Below, in pieces: positions 60,101-64,000 of a stretch of 64,000 bases of DNA. The position numbers and the translations under genes were made by a program. The notes under the pieces are model-generated. The model worked only from the letters and a program-made list of their open reading frames with translations, had not been told where the DNA came from and made no database searches. Location of the stretch: contig NC_079878.1 of assembly GCF_029227915.1 (NCBI RefSeq), positions 14,508,001 through 14,572,000 of the forward strand, given 5' to 3'. Source of the stretch: Hydractinia symbiolongicarpus. Lineage: Eukaryota > Cnidaria > Hydrozoa > Anthoathecata > Hydractiniidae. Numbering within the stretch: the first letter of the stretch is position 1; every line of letters begins with the position of its first letter.

Positions 60101-63100
60101 GTTTTTTAACGGATAACAAAAGTAGAATTTGTAGCAGTCGTAACAATCGTAGCATTTGTAACAAACGTAAGATTTGTAGCATTGTAGCAGTCGTAACAAT
60201 CGTAGCGTTGTAGCAATCGTAACAATCGTATCATCGTAGCATTGTAGCAGTCGTAACAATCGTAGCATTCGTAACAAACGTAGGATTTGTAGCATTGTAG
60301 CAGTCGTAACAATCGTAGCGTTGTAGCAATCGTAACAATCGTATCATCGTAGCATTGTAGCAGTCGTAACAATCGTAGCGTTGTAACAGTCGTAGCAGTA
60401 GTAACAATTGTACAGTCGTAACAATCTTAGTGTTGCAGTTGTAAGAATCGTAGCATCGTAACAGTCGTAACAATTGTAGCAGTCGTAACAAACGTAGCGT
60501 TGTAGCAGTTGTAAGAATCGTAGCATCGTAGCAGTCGTAACAAACGTAGCTTTGTAGCAGTTGTAAGAATCGTAGCATCGTAGCAGTCGTAACAACCGTA
60601 GCATCGTAGCAGTCGTAAAAATCGTAGCGTTGTAGCAGTCGTAACAATCGTAGCATCGTAGCACAGTCGTAACAACCGTAGCATCGTAGAAGTCGTAACA
60701 AACATAGCATTGTAGCAGTCGTAACAATCGTCGCTAATCGCAACTAATTTTCGTACTCTTTTAGGGGGACTTTTGATTGCAAATTTTGACATATATACAG
60801 AATTGGAAGAACAGAATGACAAAATGTAACATGCTCGTTGTCTCGCCACAACCATTACCCACCATCATTGTGGCGCTTCATTTTAAATTTCCAGCTGTGT
60901 TATCATCATTAAATGTTGGTGCTGATAATACGCATTACAGACCGGATAATTGGACACCATTTTTTAAGGATTTTTTAGTTTTTATTTGCTGATAGACAGA
61001 TCCTATATTTAGGTTTCACATGATTCTAATGTAAAATACTTGTGACGTCCGCCCTAATGGAAATTTAGCAAACCTAAATATAAAAACCTACTTTCCATAG
61101 AAAATAAAGCCTTTCCATCCGAATAACTTTTGCACTTAAATCAGTAGATGAAAGACGAATAACTTTTGATTGTTTGTTGTTTCTTTGTGTAGATATATTT
61201 TTGATGACGTAAAAAATGTAAAGATTCTGAAAGAGTGTCATAAAGATGTGATATTACAATCAAAGTAATGCTGACTGTTAGCTGAGTCAAATTTGTAGCT
61301 TAGCAGAGAAGCCACTGAGGTATATTGCTAAGCAGGGGGATAGGTTAAAATTCGATATTGTTAGCGCAGATTCTAGTAGAGAAGCCATTAGGCATATTGC
61401 TAAGCAGGAGGATAGGTTAAAATTCGATATTGTTAGCACAGATTTTAGTAGAGAAGCCATTAGGCATATTGCTAAGCAGGAGGATAGGTTAAAATTCGAT
61501 ATTGTTAGCACAGATTCTAGTAGAGAAGCCATTAGGCATATTGCTAAGCAGGAGGATAGGTTAAAATTCGATATTGTTAGCACAGATTCTAGCAGAGAAG
61601 CCACTGAGGTATATTGCTAAGCAGGAGGATAGGATAAAATTCGATATTGTTAGCACAGATTCTAGTAGAGAAGCCATTAGGCATATTGATAACGACAATT
61701 AGGCCAGATATGATTTACATTTGTATTTTTACATTTATGTATTTACGTATTTACGAAATTGTATAAAAAAATCGTGTATTACTCATTGGACTTAAATTTA
61801 ATCAGACATTTGTTCCCTTTTTTTACCGATAAGGTATTGAAAAGAAGATGCGATACAGCATCGGCTTGGTGTTGTGTATTCTTAGCAAATCATTGCATTA
61901 GATCGAATAGACAAAAATTTCAATGTCTGTTTGATTTCCCTCTTTTTTTATGATGAAATAGGTACATGTTATTCAGGTCTCCACAGATGGTTCCAATCGA
62001 ATGTCTTTCTTGTTATACCTAATTTAAATCGCGAAAAATTTTCCGTAAAATTTACTTCCTATTCAAAAAACGCGAAAAAATCTTGAGAAATTATTCACCT
62101 GTTTTTCTAACATTTGTTTGACATCATCATGCTGCCGCTTGTACAGATATTCCTTCTTTAACTAAAAAAAACAAAAAAACTTTACTTCAAAGGACTAGAA
62201 AACATTTTTTGTTTCTTCCCTTTAACTTTAAGTATGCAGTATACTTCAGGGAATTAATTTTCCCGGGAATTAATTTTGCGAGTTTTCGTCAATTTTTCAA
62301 AATTAGTTTCCCCAGAAATTAATTGGAAATTCGCGAAAATTAAGTTCCGTGAAATTTAGATTTTTGTTTAATTTTCGAAAAACAATTTACACTATTAATT
62401 TTTTTTCTGATTTACCTAGAACTACATATAAGATATAGGAATTTCAACTTAAGCGGTGTTGTTTTATGTCTCCTGCATAAAGGCCTTTGAAAAACGTTAT
62501 AAATAGACCTATTTCCATATTCGTTTTCCTTCCGCGAAATATGCATGCTAAAATGCAGAATAACATGAAAACAAGATTAGTTATGAGCAAATTTTAGAAT
62601 GGTTGTTTACATGCAAGTTTGCAGAATGTACCAACAAAATGTTCACATTGAAAGCTTTTTTTCTAGGGTTGTAGCTGCTATATAGCGTTGCATGAGTAAT
62701 TAACAAAACAGCTTTAATATTTGTTGCATGAAATGATATCCAAGATAAATATTTTTAGACTATTGACTGTCATAATTATGTCACTGTAACATTCCCTCTG
62801 TCACTCGTTTCTTTTTCCCTTTTTATTTAATTTCATCCAAGAAGCATGAAAGTTTTCAGATTACAGATTTGTAAAATTAACCCATGTATACAATATTAAT
62901 TTTGAGGAAGCAATGGTGGTGTGCAACGTTCACAACACGTGCTACTGCGCTTCCGTAACTTTGAAACTGCTCATAAATCTAACGCTGATACTTAGGTTGA
63001 TGGTCCCGAGACCGAAACCGATGACGTTTCATTTTTCAATATTTTCACGGACTGTTCTAAACATGCAGCTAATCAAACTCTTTTTACACTTCCCTAATCA

Positions 63101-63276
63101 CAATTAGATGAACCATTTCTTTGCATATCGAAAAAGTTAGGTATAGTTCAGTTTGATCACACGGCTAGGCTACGAGATTTCTTTCACTAGCGCGTGCTAC
63201 TCTAAAACCCAACTTTGTTCCCTCTTACAGCCCAAGCTAATGAAAAAGCAACAACCACCCAATACACACGCGACAT
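57130..63276 (-). CDS. Four-exon gene with N-terminal hydrophobic segment, unknown function
   Basis: Exons in coding order: 63276-63229, 62161-62099, 58119-57962 and 57691-57130. They join in phase to 831 nt (276 residues). Borders are GT-AG, with good acceptors (TTTTTTTTAG, GTTTTGTAG, TTATTATAG) and donors GTAAGA, GTGAAT and GTAGTA. Exon 1 encodes MSRVYWVVVAFSLAWA, a signal peptide or membrane anchor. Residues 17-37 are charged and helix-like (LKKEYLYKRQHDDVKQMLEKQ). Residues about 38-125 are a folded-looking segment (TKGFYETLRHDDYVI, NLLWIETYLDSLDRMDEF, MAERHFKKQYGLLLPDE). The remainder is Ser/Pro-rich and ends with a six-Glu run and an acidic tail. I do not recognise the family. Exons 2-4 are well supported; exon 1 rests on phase, ATG context and donor alone. 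Confidence 0.65.
59465..59978 (+). mobile_element. TIR element rich in ACGCCCCCTCGAATAGA words
   Basis: The left end GTAATGCTTCTATTAAACGC (59465) pairs with the right end (59978), whose complement reads GTAATGCTTCGAATAAACAC. Near both ends the phrase AAACGCCCC...GAATAGACGCCCC is repeated, at about 59480, 59522, 59545 and 59904. There is no coding potential. It lies in the long intron of the minus-strand gene. Confidence 0.65.
60116..60735 (-). repeat. Trinucleotide-modular minisatellite (GTAGCAGTCGTAACAATC)
   Basis: More than 600 bp of GTAGCA, GTCGTAACA and ATCGTAGCATC modules in a period of about 26-27 bp with higher-order duplications. Because the module rarely contains stops on the minus strand, several overlapping frames stay open and read (CYDCYNAT..TTATMLRLLRLL)-like text. 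These are repeat artefacts rather than genes. It sits inside the intron 58120-62098. Confidence 0.9.
61300..61696 (+). repeat. 72-bp minisatellite, about 5.5 units
   Basis: Units start at GAAGCC at 61308, 61381, 61453, 61525, 61597 and 61670, so the period is 72-73 bp. Since 72 is 24 codons, the plus strand reads a 24-residue hydrophilic repeat (REAIRHIAKQEDRLKFDIVS...) and the minus strand a hydrophobic one. No start codon or splice link supports translation on either strand. Confidence 0.9.
62260..62505 (+). repeat. Dispersed GCGAAA-type repeat (second long copy)
   Basis: This matches 29248-29500 and lies in intron 1 of the gene at 57130-63276. Confidence 0.7.
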
Positions 63277-64000
63277 TTTGTTGATATGATTTCAAAACAA
63301 ATACTTTTAGTTACTGCCGCAGTGGTCGGGTAGTTGGAAGTGACAATAATTTTTTGTTCTTCTCTTTTCTCATTTTTTTTTTTTTTTGCTTCATGTTTCA
63401 GGAAACACATCTCGGAATGAAAAAATATTCGCTACTTTCCGATAAAATCCTAACAAAAAAAATTGACCTAGGTGGGGTACGAACCTACGCGAGACTTACT
63501 TTTCTTCAACCTATTTTAAGTATGGCAGATGAACGTAGGGTGATCTGGAGATGTGTAATTAGTGGAGTATGGACATTTTACTTCAAGCATGACTTAGAAC
63601 AACACGGACCTGAGTGGAAACAGCCTGTCCAAAATAACCTACACTCATTAACTCAACATTTCTATTTTAAAGTAATAGACACAAAAATTAATTTAGTGCA
63701 TTAACTTTCTTTGATCGTCCATATTTATTTTAATGCTGAAATATTTGGACTGACAAAAAAAAAGAAATCTTTTAAAACATCTTCCAAAAACTTTATTTCA
63801 CTTCATGAGATCTGGATGCAGTTTTGCACAGAGCCACTCAAGAATCTTTATGTAAAGCTACCTGATTTGTCGGACAAAATTTTTCGTCAGAAAAAATTTC
63901 ATCACCTTTAGAAATTTTCGTCACTTTTGTCCGACGAAAATTTTATCCATTTTGGAATTTTCTTATTTCTTATTAAAACTTCAATCTGCTAATATACAGG
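63277..64000. other. Window end, 5' region of the minus-strand gene
   Basis: The promoter of the minus-strand gene should lie just above 63276. A plus-strand open frame after a good acceptor (TTTTTGCTTCATGTTTCAG, ends about 63402) runs to 63704 but has no recognisable domain. GACGAAAATTTT motifs like those at 23.1 kb occur at 63870-63945. Confidence 0.35.

Noticed and set aside
60047-60855. Overlapping minus-strand frames rich in Cys-Tyr-Asp and Leu-Arg
   Set aside because: All arise from one minisatellite whose modules lack stops in several frames.
61287-61604. Hydrophobic 24-residue repeat protein on the minus strand
   Set aside because: It is a by-product of the 72-bp minisatellite. Its ATG recurs in every unit and no promoter or splice context was found.
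63354-63704. Plus-strand exon after a good polypyrimidine tract
   Set aside because: No homologous-looking motif, no partner exon in the window, and the frame has low-complexity AT-rich codons; kept only as a note.

Overview
The window is AT-rich animal DNA with GT-AG introns, long intergenic stretches and many dispersed repeats. The gene content (SDF4/Cab45, a myosin-light-chain-kinase-like kinase, an SLC22 transporter, a cystine-knot secreted protein) is metazoan. The repeat types, together with possible spliced-leader acceptors, fit a cnidarian, probably a hydrozoan. That placement is an inference; no species marker was seen.

Layout. 1-13 kb is gene-poor and holds a composite repeat with seven 129-bp units (5.58-6.95 kb). 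13.0-13.7 kb (+) encodes a secreted CTCK/DAN-type cystine-knot protein with a very basic tail. 13.9-25.4 kb is repeat-rich: a tRNA-derived SINE, an inverted repeat, a second copy of the 129-bp composite element, a TATACGGAGT satellite, and one possible orphan 3' exon. 25.5-32.4 kb (+) is a complete six-exon SDF4/Cab45 gene with a decayed LINE endonuclease in intron 1. 33.5-36.4 kb holds an intact intronless PLP-dependent threonine/serine-dehydratase-like gene and, just upstream, a broken rearranged copy whose 3' end is a copy of the end of the neighbouring SLC22 gene. 37.65-39.17 kb (-) is that intronless SLC22 transporter. 40.5-41.3 kb is a piggyBac-type MITE, with a second, uninterrupted copy of its target site 1.4 kb away. 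44.2-51.5 kb (-) is an eight-exon MLCK-like kinase of 639 residues with a calmodulin-binding segment, a long charged helix and a poly-Asn tract. 57.1-63.3 kb (-) is a four-exon gene I assembled from splice signals (276 residues, N-terminal hydrophobic segment, unknown function). Minisatellites and a TIR element lie in and beside its long intron.

The genes do not form an evident pathway; they look like ordinary, independently expressed animal genes. SDF4 acts in the secretory pathway, the kinase would act on myosin/actin under Ca2+-calmodulin, and the PLP enzyme and SLC22 protein are metabolic and transport genes. The most unusual locus is 33.4-37.7 kb. There a recent duplicate of the PLP gene has been stitched to inverted pieces taken from two sites downstream of the source gene. 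Three genes have a strong 3' splice acceptor 7-27 nt before the ATG with no upstream coding exon, which fits spliced-leader trans-splicing or 5'-UTR introns.
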